A stretch of DNA of 64,000 nucleotides from Apostichopus japonicus (Eukaryota; Echinodermata; Holothuroidea; Aspidochirotida; Stichopodidae), in contig NC_092583.1 of assembly GCF_037975245.1 (NCBI RefSeq), positions 17,444,764-17,508,763 of the forward strand, written 5' to 3'. Below, piece after piece: positions 1 to 14,100 of this stretch. Below the pieces are notes generated by a model. It ran no database searches. It was not told the DNA's origin and saw only the letters and a program-made list of their open reading frames with translations. Position 1 is the stretch's first letter. Each line of letters opens with the position of its first letter. A program made the position numbers and the translations under genes.

Positions 1-405
1 TCACCCGACACAGCGACATTATCCCGCCTGTATGTTTTTCTGGCGGTAGCTGAGTACTGTGTTAAAATAATAAATAAGGTAACTAAATAGGAGCTTAAAA
101 AATATACTGTCCCATTTTTCCCCTTCAAAGTGATGTTACCATTTTTTCTTCTTCTAATTTACCAAATTTTTGGGGAAGTGTAAATTTCTAAAACGTGAGA
201 TTATAAAATAAAGAATGTTTAGATGCAACTTGCAAGGCTTCAGAAGTGCCGTTTCCGGCAATCTGAGAGGCATTGTTTGCCAAAAATTTTCTTGTACGCT
301 ACGCGCCAACCGATGGTGGCGCTCCGCTTAGATAGTGTCACGGGAACTTTCGGGCACAAAAAGTTCTGCCCCCCCAAACTGAAATGGTCCCGTACGCCTA
401 TGGCG
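1..405 (-). repeat. Dispersed element R1, copy cut by the window edge
   Basis: Near-identical in reverse complement to about 45331-45745, with small indels (about 14 bp missing near base 30). It carries a GC-rich core (GAGCGCCACCATCGG next to TGGCGCG) and a run of C/G near 370. The short open frames here and in the other copy are repeat sequence, not genes. No coding potential or terminal duplication is visible in the part seen. Confidence 0.8.
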
Positions 406-3400
406 GCCACATCTGCTAGACTGTTAGGCCTATTGCTAATGTTACTTGTCAGTGTCCAATGAAAGGATTGGCATAAGACATACCTCAAATTATCCTCTCT
501 AGAGCTTTCTACTAAAACAAGGATAGTATTTAACAAAAATTAAGGTCATCCAAGTGAATTCCGGATAGGTTCCACGCTTTTTGAGTAGACTGCGTCACTA
601 TAACCTGGTCCCGTTATGGAGCCATTTTCATGATGATAGGCCTACTGCCACGGAAATGGCCTATATAGTTTCGTCAAAATACGAAAAATGTAAAAGTGCA
701 TTTTGTTAACATTTTTCAAAGGCTAGATAGGTAGAAATTACCCAAATTTATTGAACAATGAGCGGAGGATACTTCGCCTGTTCGTAGTCTTTAGCGAGTC
801 GAAATCGGACCTAGGGTCCTAGAATATGCTACTACACAAGGTCTATAGCTACCTGATTTACTGTTAGGCTACTAGTGTAAGCTATATTATTACTGCTAAT
901 AGATATAATGATAAAACGTAGTGGAATTCATCGCATTGACCAACTGCCACTTTTCTTTATCATATCCTTTGATACACTAGGTGAGCTTACCGTGTCTTGC
1001 AGAAACATTTTTAGTTGAAACAATTGTTAACCACCATAGCAACCGCATTCTTTCGATAACTCGACCACCGTGGTATATGTTAGAAGTCTACCTATAGCGT
1101 TATGCGAATAAGTGTTAACTACATACTATTGCACGTACGTACGTGATTATTCGCAGAATATCAATACTGGTTTATAAGAGATGATTCATATGGTAGATTA
1201 GTTTGACTGAGAACAATTATGACATGAAAGCATTTTCAATACTTATGTAATTAAACAAACACAAAACGAAAATTAAGACATCAGCTGTCACGTGATCTTT
1301 ATTGACAGCTGTTGCATAGTAATTGAATATTACATGGCTATCTGTCACCGGCTGGATCCAGGCTGGATTTTCGTATCAAAAACAGGCGAGCCTGATCAAA
1401 GATATCTTCAGTCCACAATCAGAAAATAAGCCAAATGGCTTGTTTACTGTGAGCCTTACATATAATCAATCACAGCAAATAAATATATAAAAATGAAGAC
1501 AGCAACACCCTGGGAAGAATTCTAGCTATACAGATCTCGCCCTAACTACGTATAGGGGCCTAAGTCTCGTCTGTGAATATTTTATTAACTTAACAAGAGG
1601 ACATGGATTTGCCTCATTGATATTAAGCAAATGTGTGTTATGTATTGGTCAAGCACATTCAACTACTAATACACATGGTTCAGTTATTGTACATATCTAT
1701 ATAAATAGCATTCAATTTGTGATATTTGTAAATTCTTGGAGGAATAACTGATGTTTCTTATCTACCTTCATCTACTTAAAAAAGAAAGAAAGAAAAGGGA
1801 ATCGATTGAAAGACATATTATGACTTGCCAATTACAGACGGTATGTAGGCCATGTATTGTTGATTTTCTGTTTTGTATTGCATTCCTTTGTTTAATATTT
1901 ATATCCTTACTTACCTCAATTATACTTTATAAAAAGAACTGCTAACATTCAGAATTGACCACTAGTCCGGATCCAGGACGTTCATTCCCCAACCTAAACC
2001 TAAAATAGTCAGGGACTAGAAGTTGCCTCCCAACCCCCACCCCTCCCAGGCTCAGACACCTTTGAAATCCTTTGCCCGTCACTCAGCGATGACCTGGACA
2101 TGCTTTTATGTAGCTGGTGAAGCAAGCAGGACTATAACATTACTTGGGGTACGTGGATATGGGGAAGAGGATGTGAAGGGGAGGGGTGGGGAGTGGGCAG
2201 GGGAAAGGCCGTTTCTCTTCATTAGATATTTGTGTAAAACGTAACAATGTTCTTCTTGTGACGAACTACGTTTACTCAAGTAAATGACAAAACAATTATA
2301 GCCTCAGCTGACAATGCGAGCATTAGCAAATATTCTGCTATTTGGCGTTGATTTTGCCATGAGCTGGTGATACCAGTCTTCAAAGCACCATCCACATCAA
2401 GCACAATCATGTTAGCACCAGTTGACCAAAACATCGACTAATTAACCCGAACAGAAACAAAGATGAGAAAACTAAGAATTCTTTGTGTCCTTAACCTGCT
2501 AACATATTTATTTCGTATCTACAGTTAACTTTCTCGAATAACAAACACACATACGCATCATGTATGGTTTCGTTTCATGAATTCCCTTCTAAACGTGGCG
2601 TAACCAACTGGAGGGGTGGGTGGGTGGGAGGTAGGTGGGACAAGTCCCTCCATCAAGTGGATATTCTTTCATGTCGGTGATAACTCATTTGTCAGTATAC
2701 AAACACGATTTACCCCATCGCATAATAGTTTAGGCCACGACCGTTCCCCACTGTAGAATGGTTAGGCTACGACTGTACCTTCAAAAATAGGTTTGTCACC
2801 AACTTGATAAAATGCAAACGAAGTTGAAAGATTACTATCACCAATGTACCATCATGTATTCAAAGGTGATGAATCCTTGTATTAACCAGACGTTTCATTT
2901 TTCATATCAGTTCACCACCGTTTGCCCTCAGTCCTCCTATACTCACAAATCCGTTTCTCTTTATACACACAGACCATTCCTACACACGCCCTTTAAATCT
3001 TACCCAGTCATTCAGTTCTCTTTCTATTTTCCTTAAAATAACTTTACACATGGAGATCATTTTAAATTTCCCTTACTCGTTCACTCGCTATTTCCATGTA
3101 TATGTAGATAAAGAAACATGAAAAATGATACTGCTAGTAATATATCGTTTCAATTTCGCATTTGCTCCATATTCCATTAGTATTTTGAATTGGGAGAGAA
3201 ATAAGAGGTGCTATTTTGAGAGGTGGGGGATGGTATTGACTATTGAGCTAATCTATAATAAGAGGGGAAGATAGACAAACCATCAAGAATCCATGAAAGC
3301 TATTGGTTCCAAATGTAATATATATAGATCATGATGAAACATCCTATTAATGTTTATGTACAATCACAGCCAATCAGAATACACATACTTTTATCATTTC

Positions 3401-5159
3401 TGGGTTTAAACTTGAAAGAAAAAAAAAGGGTGGGAAGGACTGTAAAAGTGACAAACGCTACCAAAAATGAAAGGCTTTTAATAGCTGTCATGGGTTTATG
3501 ACGTATAACAATTACTTTAGAATCACTCAAAATTACACTTGTAAAGGATAATTTTAAATATTCCTTGTTCTGTTGTGTCTACTTGTGAGGATGGCCGCAT
3601 AAATTTTGATATGAAAAGGATCCTTAGAAATCTCTATATCAAATTAAAAAGACTTATTCTTGCAAAATGTCCCAGAACACAAGACAAATTGAATAAATCC
3701 TGCTCATATACCTAATTTGTAGTTAAATGAGGTAATGGGTGGGGGGTCAAAACTTGCTCTAATTTAAGGACTTGTAAATCAATTATCATTCTGTATGATA
3801 CTAATTTCTAAACTTCCTTTTCTGCATTTAAATGGCTAGACTAAACTGCAAATACTTCTCATTAGTCAGGAATTGAAATGAAAGTAAACTACAGGGGGAA
3901 AAGTATAGAAAACTATGGCTACATTTGCTTGAAAAACATTGAGTTTATACAACAGACTTTATCTTTTGGTAGCCTTGGTGGATTAGAATAATTTCTTAAC
4001 TTTTATAAACATGACTGGTCAGAAACATGATCTATTGTTTCTGGATACAACAATAACAAAACCAAAGACATGTCATCATAATGTTTACCTAGATTTAACA
4101 TTTTATGCATGTGTTACATTTGTAAAAATACATATATAATTGTGAATTATGTATATAAGCTGTTTATCCACAAAACTTGCAACAGCGTGTGACGAAAAAT
4201 AAGCATAAACTGAACAATTTTTGCAACCAGACAAAAGTTCTAAACAAATGTTTAAGCTACCACTAACGCTCTGATAAGAACTTTTCCAAATAGTTTTTAC
4301 AAGACATTTCCCTTTTTCCCATTTTTGTGGGAAACTGAAGTGCTTTCAATTATGTGTGAATATTACAAAAATTAGTTAGAATATTTAGTTTTACCCAACA
4401 CAATAAACAGCCATTTAATACATGTTTCAAAACTCAGTGTTCAAAATACAGTTGACTGCTTCTTTTTATCTTCTTGTAGAGTGTATTTATATCTTTAAAG
4501 AAAGAGTTTCAATAATTAAAACAATGTTTCCTATACTACATAGTTTTTTTGAAGAGAGAAGCCCCTCCACATCTCAATTATTATGTACTTTATTTATTAT
4601 TCTAATGGTAATGCGAAATGCAACTTTGTGTTTTTCATATAAAAACTAAAAACCTCATCAAACATTTCTATCAAATTAGTATTTTTTGAAACTCAGAGCT
4701 AAGCTAATGGTTTTATTTCCATTTCTCATAACAGGGTTTCCATTTTACAAGATGAGCTGTGTTTACTTTATGAAGAATTAATACTGAAAAAAAAACAATT
4801 AAAAAAATATTACAAATGGGCGGAAAAATTAAGAGAAGACTTACGTTTACCAAAGTCGTCGGATATGTCACAAAAAGAAAAAAAGAAACGTAAAGCCCAA
4901 CTATCCAAATATTTTTCAATAAATAACATAGGTAGATAAGACAAAAGAATAATAACAACTTTTAAATGAATTCTTTTCAACATCAGAAATGAAACTGACA
5001 GATTTACTTAAAACTTTACACATTCCATGATCTTAACTTGTTGACACTTACATTATGGATTTGAGTTCACAGATAAGTCGAGAAATAGAGGACAACATTT
5101 CACTAAAATACAACTGAAGATTTTAACCCTCAATTTCTTGAAAGGTGCCAATTTATCCC
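406..5159. other. Intergenic DNA downstream of NBR1
   Basis: No open frame here resembles a known protein. It is AT-rich with small low-complexity patches: G-rich at 2170-2205 and 2611-2640, A-rich at 3420. TTTATT runs near 4588 would read as AATAAA on the minus strand and could end NBR1 transcripts. At 1282-1310 a 9-bp inverted repeat (CAGCTGTCA/TGACAGCTG) encloses a CACGTG E-box. Confidence 0.5.
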
Positions 5160-5190
5160 TCAATGTCTTGACAGGTGCCAATTTTCGACG
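5129..5190 (-). repeat. 31-bp tandem duplication across the NBR1 stop codon
   Basis: The last codons of NBR1 (NWHLSRH, stop at 5160-5162) are repeated directly downstream in the same frame. Continuing past the TGA would read GINWHLSRN and then another TGA. The two units differ at only a few positions. Confidence 0.75.
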
Positions 5191-8100
5191 TCTTCAGCCA
5201 AAAGTTCTTGTACACACTGGTTGACATCATTCTTGTATTTGGAGAGAAGTTCTGCATTTCTATCCCGGTTTGCAAATCCCATCTCGATCAGGGCCTCCAT
5301 GGGGTTGCTGTGAGATTGCTGATAGTTGGCTGAAGGGGGCGACTGAAGGTGGATGAAAAAGTACCAAAAGAAACGTTTAGCATGTCATACGTAAGCATGC
5401 AGTTAACCATGAAGGCAGTATTCCATTGAGGGCATAGAACAGGAAGAAAACCGGGGAAATTTAAACATCCACCTTTTTATCTGTAATCATACCAGCTTCC
5501 CTACCCTCCAACCCCCCTCCCTCCCCTCTCCTCTCTCCCTCCCTCCCTCCCTCCAACCTCCTCTATCCCATTGTTATCCTTGCTATTTATTTGCACAACA
5601 AAAGAAACGTTTTCATCATTTCAGACAAAGGGATTATTTAAATTAACAGAAATCTGATCTTCATCATTGATTGATATCACTGTAACATCTTTTGTTGCAG
5701 TCTGTCCACTACGGTGTTTGTTTACGAATGCATCGCGCATGAGCATGACATTATCACGACAGACAAAATAGCTCTTATCATAATAACTGGATTAATCTTA
5801 AATAATTTTTTAAAAAAAGGCCAAATTGGTTTATCACATATGTACCCACAAACAGGACACTGCCTCTGCTAATGAGCTTAAAAATTAAATTATGTCAGAA
5901 AGTATCTGTCTATTGATTATAAGTGAATGGCTATAGGTAAGAGTGACATTACCAGCCTCTGGATATAAACAAATTCGATTTGGAGTAGCTTGGATTTAAA
6001 CTTACTGGTGGTGTAAGAAATGCAACAGCACTGTTAGCCACATCGTAAGCTTGCTTCATCACAGAAGATGCAACTTGAGCAGCACGAGCAGCGGTGATTC
6101 TATTGGAGGGAGAAGACAAGAATGTTTAGAACATTTAGAACAACATGAAAAAAACAAAACCATAGCAAAGAAAAGTTTATAAAAGACAGAAGTTTAAGCA
6201 TGTTTAGAACATTTAGCACAACAATACAAAACTAACATAACTACAATAACTACACTACTATAACTACAAAGCCCAAAACAATAGAATAGCAAAGTTGATA
6301 AAAGACTAAGAATTTAAGCATGTCTAGAACATTTAGAACAATAGGACAAAACAGACATGAAGAAAAAACAATAGCAAACAAAAGTTGATAAAAGACAAGA
6401 ATTAAAGCATGTTTAGAACATTTAGAACAACAAGACAATACAGAAATGAATCAAAATAGAATAGAGTAGTCAAGTTGATCAAAGCTGAGAAGTTTGAAAT
6501 AACTTCTATCGACAGAGAGTATATTTTAAACAACATTTGGAATGGAAGGTAGATAGTTCTAGAGGGCTACAGACCACTGGAAATCAGTGCTGGATATTTC
6601 TGAGGCATATCACACTTTTTGCTTGAGCTGTACACAGCGTGGTAATGAAGAACTGTTATAGTTAGTGTCCTACTTCGTGGAATATTTTCAGTCTAGTCTC
6701 ATGACAATATCAGTAACGTTTGCACTACGACTTCCAAAAATTCAGGTTAGCCTCCCTATGCTACATCCAGATTATAATTTCCAAACCAAGTGATCTCATT
6801 TTGACCAGGATGCCAACAGACATTTTGCTAAGAGGAGGTTGAATAGATAGCACTGCACTCCATATTATTAAGTTTAGAAAACCATTGACAGTAAGGATAC
6901 TGCATCAATCTGGAACTACATATCAATTATGAAGATCATTAACACTTTACTTTTGGATTAACAGACTTCTAATAGTTTTTATATGTTTACCGGTATTGAA
7001 CTCAAAAGACATCTGACCTACGCATAAAACCATATGATTCCTGTACTCACTAAGTTTGATCTACACACAAACGACAAGTTCATTCAAGCTTATAAGCTTA
7101 TCTATTGGGAAATTGTTTAATGGGTTTTCAGACTGCAACCTCTGTTGACTTTTGACCTCCACAAAAACAGTTGCCGCTGTAAGTCTATGAGAGTCATTAC
7201 ACTTGAATCAAATAAAGGGGACCTATACATACCCAAGTATGACACTTGCTTGGTCCTCTCCTGGTGGTGGTGGTTGTTGGAATGAACCCTGATAACTTGT
7301 TCCATCCTCATCCTCATCCTCACCATCATACTGATTATCATCTCCTCTGGGTATCTCTGCACCACCCTCCTTAGGGACGGTGACATCAGATTCTCCCTCA
7401 GACTTGGCATGGTCCTCAGCATCATGAAATACCTCGGCAGCATCTACATCTGTTTCACGGTAACCAGATGCCTCCGGCAACTCCGGAGTTGGGCTCTGTA
7501 AGGTGTTATCAAGTTTGAATAATAGGGTTGCATGAGACATTTTAAAACTGTGACTTAACAAATAAGGATTTTGAAAAAGTTTAGGAGGATAGCAAGCTTC
7601 AAACCAAATGAATTTTCATTTCAGTTTTCTTTCACTTTGTTAGGGAAACTTTTTTGGCTCTGCTTCTGGGGGAGTGGGGATGGGTAGGTTAGGGTAGGGG
7701 AGGAGTTAGCCAAACTATGTGGAATACAAAGCTGGAGCTAAATGTGTCAGAGATTGGTTCATTTGACAGCTATGCAACATGGGGCCTTTAATTGTATTAT
7801 CTGACCAGCTATGCAACATGGGGCCTTTAATTGTATTATCTGACCAGCTATGCAACATGGGGCCTTTAATTGTATTATTCTGACCCTTGAATGTCCTCAA
7901 AGGGCAAATGATTATCCATTATACAGTCATGAGTGTTTTTGCCAAGGTTGTAAACATTATGTCAAATACTGACCTCAGCTTCAACTGAGTTGCCATTCTC
8001 ATCACTAGGTAGTGCTCCTCCTGCATCATCGCTATTGTCATCAGCTTCATCTTCCAAAGGGACCAGCTCTTCTGGGATGGCTTCATCAATCTTAGTCTTC

Positions 8101-11100
8101 TCTGCCAGGGGCAAAGCATCTTGGTCGGGTGAAACCACAAACCCACACTTCATGTTATCCTCAGAAATGTTGACCACATCTAAGACGATCTCTGGGGCCG
8201 AGTAGGTACCTGGAGAGGCCATGATGATATGAGGAACCATCTCCACTTGGGGTTGGATGGGTGTAGCTGCCATCAAAGGAACCAATGGTGTCTGAATCAG
8301 GGTGTGAGATGTCGCCAACAACTGGTCGACATCAGGGATGCACCCCAACTGTTTCTCGGAAGGGATGGTGTCCTCATTAGTGGTCTCCTCTTCTTCTGAC
8401 AATTGTGCAACTGAGGTTGACAAGACACACTCTTCCAATGGTTTGTCAAGATCGAAGCAGTCTGGTAAGGGAACCACACAAAAGTCTTCCAGGAGATCTT
8501 CATCCATGGAGTCAATTGATGTGTTATCTCCTGCAGGAAAAAGTACACAACCAAAAATTATTTTGTCATCACTAATCATTTAGTTTCTTCCTCTGTTTTA
8601 TTTGTTAATAATAACTGAGCAGTTCTTCAACATTGGCTTAAGAAAAGTTGTATTCTGTGTGTTTGCAACCAATGATGCCAAAGTGCCAAGAAGCTGGACT
8701 AATATCATGCACCATTTTACTAATGAGTAAAGCATTATTTTCTGTGTCTCTAGTACAGGACTTTTGTATTTAGTTGTCATACAATCCTGAATAACTCAGA
8801 AGGCATGAGAAAAGGGTTACAGGGATTGTAAAACAAACATGAACATAAATAATGCCTAGTATGAATTAACTTTGCATTGGTCTGGTTGTTTTTGAAAAAA
8901 ATCTGTATCTTTCAAAACAAGAGAAAACTTGCTGTAAACAAATTGCACTATTGTTTATGGTACCAACCATAACCATGGCAACATGCTACCTTTGAACCCA
9001 GTTACATTCAGTTACACTTTATCATTTCAAAAGATCAAAACTGAACATAAACAGATTTGACATTTACTATGGAGATAAAAGTAAAGCACAGAAATGACCT
9101 ATCTTAGAGAACAGTTAAAAGAATATTACAGGATATTGGTTTAACCAATAAAACAAGCTGTATACTAAACATATTTATAAAAATATCCAATAGAGGCAAA
9201 TAAACAATACAAAAATACTAAAAGGTGGCAATTTTTACAATCATTTTCTACTTGGTTTGTTAGAACCTTGATCATAAATACTGAGGAAATTAAGACCTTT
9301 CTGCAGGACTATTTATATCAGTTTTTCTTCTGCCAGGGACTGAAGCTAATAATAATACACATATCATAACAGGCTAAATTACTAGGCCTCGAGTAGTTGA
9401 CCACTCACCAGTCTCTGGATTGACGATGACCATATCTGGATCTTCGTTAGATGTTAAATGTGAGTGGGTGGATAAAGGCGATTGCTCTTCCACCTCCTCT
9501 ATTCTGGCCTCTGACAATGTCTCCTTGACCTTGTTGTGGTCGGACATCTTGTTATTGAGGCTTTCTGCATCTAACTGAGGGACTGGTGACATACATGGAG
9601 TCAAACCTGAAAGGGAAGCAGGAAGAAATGATCAGTGGTAAGGTAATTAAATTAATCCCTAGTACATCTACAGACTTCCACGGAAATATCTCAACTACAT
9701 ATTAATCATTTACTACATTAAATGTAAAGGGAACATTAGATCACTTGGGAAGGAACATTAAATGTAAATGGTACATTAGATCAGTTTGGGGAGGAACATT
9801 AAATGTAAATGGAACATTAGATCAGTTTGGGGAGGAACAATTAAATGTGAATGGAACATTAGATCAGTTTGGGGAGGAACATTAAAGGTAAATGGAACAT
9901 TAGATCAGTTTGGGGAGGAACAATTATTGTAAATGGAACATTATATCAGTTGGAAGAGGAACATTTAATGTAAAATGGTACATGACATTAGTTTGGGGAG
10001 GAACATTAAACGTAAATGGTACATTAGATCTGTTCGGGAGGAACATTAAATGTAAATGGTACATTAGATCTGTTTGGGAGGAACATTAAACGTAAATGGT
10101 ACATTAGATCTGTTCGGGAGGAACATTAAACGTAAATGGTACATTAGATCTGTTCGGGAGGAACATTAAATGTAAATGGTACATTTGATCAGTTGGGGAG
10201 GAAGAGAAATGACAGACATTAACCAACTTACCGCAAGGGGTGTTGTTTGGAGTCTGTAGCCCTTCTACCTCAATCTCAACTTCATCTTCTTCTCCATCCT
10301 CCTCCTCCTGGCCTTTCTTACTTATCTTCAGCATCTCAAATGATAGGATATCTTGAGCTGTCAGTAGCTCAGTGTTAGTTGAGATGATCTTGTTGGGTGA
10401 AGATGAATCCGATTGGTCTGGCTGGAGATTGGCGACTGCTTCACTGGCCTCCATAGCCCTCTCCGTAAACTGAAACAAAATCATGTCAGAGTTGAAGAAA
10501 CCATGAAACACTTTATCCCATGGGATAACATCACACAGCTTCATACATGAATAAAGGCATTTTCTGGAACGGAGGGGGCTACAGCCGAATATGTCATATT
10601 TCTTTCTAATAAGTATGTTCTGTCAGTGGTCTGCATAATTAGCTAACTTTAAACTCTCTTCAGGCTTTTGCGATGATCCCTACCACCCACCCACCACTTA
10701 CCATCTTTAAAATCTAAACTACATTCACTTTAACCTCCGCATTCAGCAACTCAACTTACATGTGTTATCATCATTTCCCGTTCAATGGAAACTGGTTTTT
10801 CCTCTCTAGGTTCCAAAATTTCGGCTTTGTCAACAACAATGGTGCAGGAAAACCTTTGGCCAAACTGACATCCATTGTGAACCAGTCTCCAGGTGCTCTG
10901 GTAGGTGCCTGGATATCTAGGTGCTTCACATTCCACAGACACAGCACCCTCCTGACCTGGCAAGAGGGGAGCCACTGGAACAGGGTCCACAGACACATTA
11001 GGAATGTTACCCCACAAGAACTTTAACTACGAGAAAAAAGAAGTCAGTTTAAAGTCACACCACATAATGCAATGCAATCAAACCCAAGTACCAAGTACTG

Positions 11101-14100
11101 GTGTACATTTTTGGAACTCACTTGATCAAGACATCAAAAACTCAAATACTCTTAACTCATCTAAAAGAAAACTCAAGCATTACCTTTTAACTAATAGTAC
11201 AAACCACCCACGCTGAGTTGTTATATTGTCTCTTTGTATGGATTTGCTTTTACATTTCTTTGCTTCCTCTTTATATTTTTTCTCTGTTTTTCCTTATCTC
11301 TTTACTCTCTCTGTACTTACAAAATTTTTGAAATTTTCCTTTTTTTTTTGTTAAGGGTCCAGACTTGAAAAGTTTCTATTTACTTCTGGTTCCTCCACTT
11401 CCATTATAGCATATTTTGTACTTTGTTTAGTTTTATTTCATCACAATTTGAGTAAATTACTCATTGACTCTGTACTGTTTATAAATATGGAAAGTGGAAA
11501 ATAAACTTGAAACTTGAATCCTGTATTGGGTGGGTCTGTTCTGTTATTGAACCTCTAATCCTGTCAACCTGTCCATGTACATAAAAACCCTACATTATGT
11601 AGTTTACATCTCAAAGCAGAAAACAAGCTTTTGCCAAAGAAATGTTCTCCATACAAATGTGTGAGTAAATGTTTTCATTAAAGAGGTCTTCCATTATTGC
11701 TGTTGCATCACTTAACCATAAAACAACAGCTCATGTTACATTGGTTAGAGTTATGTTTGGAGTATAGTGTAAACCTCAAAAATTACAAATATCCTGTCTT
11801 CATTTTGAGTAAAAATCGCAAAAATTTGATTCATCTCCAGGGACAGCTTTGTCCCAAATCTGTGTACTTAGAAGCTTATTATCACTGTATGCATGTGCAC
11901 ATTAAAATATGGCTTTATTATCAATGTGAAAAAAGTAGAAAGCAAATAAAACTTAACTACAGCAAATAAAGCAATAACAACAACAACAACAGGAAAGAGA
12001 ATGAAACATGAACTCACATATGTATGTTCATCAAAAGGAAGGTCCCCTCCATTCAGAACCCTCCAACTTTTGGTGAACTTGGTGCCAGGTTGAAGATGAG
12101 TACCAGATGGGAAATTTACATCACCCAAGAGTAGAGCATTAAATTCCCTACAGAGAGAAAAAACATACCAATGCCAAAAGTTAATACGGGAGCTTTTACC
12201 AAAGCTGTGATAAGAATTGGCAATAAGGGCAGTTGCTAGAAAAGGGGGGGGGGGATCTTTCTAGCAGTTTCCCTCCTCATTTATTTCTTTGTTTAACAGC
12301 TCTTTCTTTTCTACTAGGTTCTTGCATATGCATATTCAATACCATTGATGGTTCAATATCATATAAGCACGCAGGGCCAGTTTCTGTAAAATAAAATGCT
12401 TTAAATTCATCATGTTTTTGTCAAGGTTTTACATATAAACATTACCCTAATGCAATGCTCTATCTATGTATATATATTATCTTTGACTCTTTACAAAGAG
12501 AAAGAGATTGAACCCAAAAATACCGATAACCTTCTTGTTGTCGTAAAGGATACCCACTCCAGAACAACCATATGTGCGTCTGATACTTACAATGTCCAGT
12601 CCTTTAGGAGCTTATCCTTGGTCAGCTCACTACCGGTAATCTGGCTGGATTCCTCCTGTTCACTGGTTTTCACTGTCGTCTCCAGTCTCTCTCTCTTTGT
12701 CGGGGATGACACCTGTGGTGATAGTGCCATCTCCTTACGTTTTCGTTTCTCCTCCCACCGTAAGAACTTCATCTCGGCCTTGGCAACTTTGTGAGCTATC
12801 TTCTTAGCATACTTGAGTTTCCTGAAAGTCACGAGAGAAACTTATACTTGTTAGTTTCAGGTTTAAATGTGACACTATTATCCTTCAAAACTCTACAAGA
12901 ATAAAAGATCAATCCAAAGAATGACATTTGCTCTGCAAACAATTTACATCCTTGAACTTATCGTGCTTGTGAACAAAGCCATCCATATGTATAAAGGTAT
13001 ATTGCAACTTTTACTTATTCAACATACATATCTCAATTGAAGGACCTATCTCATGCAGTCTACTGATGACAATAGCAGAACCAAACAATGACAGATACGT
13101 TGAGGGCAAGATGACATTGTGGTGGTACATGATCCCCCCAGTTAGTGCTGTGCTTTTGGTGGTAGCTTTACAATCCTATAGATTAACTCAAACATTAAGT
13201 TTCTGTTTCACAACACAGTTTTACCTAACAGATGATCCACCTAACCGATGATCCAGCAAATACTGTTTTACCTAAGTGATGATCCAACGAACACTGTTTT
13301 ACCTAACTGATGATCCACCTAACCGATGATCCAGCAAACACTGTTTTAACTAAGTGATGATCCAACGAACACTGTTTTACCTAACTGATGATCCACCTAA
13401 CCGATGATCCAGCAAACACTGTTTTAACTAAGTGATGATCCAACGAACACTGTTTTACCTAACTGATGATCCACCTAACCGATGATCCAGCAAACACTGT
13501 TTTACCTAAGTGATGATCCAACGAACACTGTTTTACCTAACTGATGATCCACCGAACCGATGATCCAGCAAACAATGTTTTACCTAACTGATGATCCAAC
13601 GAACACTGTTTTACCTAACTGATGATCCACCGAACCGATGATCCAGCAAACAATGTTTTACATAACTGATGATCCAACGAACACTGTTTTACCTAACTGA
13701 TGATCCACCTAACCGATGATCCAGCGAACACTGTTTTACCTAAGTGATGATCCAACGAACACTGTTTTACCTAACTGATGATCCAACGAACAGTGTTTTA
13801 CCAAACTGATGATCCAACGAAATGCTGCTTCATTGTTTCTTCAGCTCACTGCGTTTGATGCTTATTGACCAAAATTCTCAGAAACCTTTTGCAGGAGAAC
13901 ATATGTCTGGAAAATAGCATATTACTGATATTTCCTACACTCTGCCTACATTGTTTCTCGTCACCTCTTACAAAATATCGGGCCATGCCCCCTCACCTCC
14001 CCCACCCTCCCTCCCCTAAACCCTTATCTGTCATACTACTCTGCAAATCATCATGCTCTTGAATTTACCACTTCCCTATCAGAACATACTGTGACTTTGA

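Noticed and set aside
240-536. Open frame of 98 codons on the minus strand, with a near copy at 45208-45492
   Set aside because: Both lie in dispersed element R1; the shared peptide reflects repeat identity, and no family signature or splice context supports a gene.
7990-8205. Plus-strand Ser-rich frame, and similar plus-strand frames at 8338-8583, 10760-11026 and 12450-12794
   Set aside because: They are antisense shadows of NBR1 exons.
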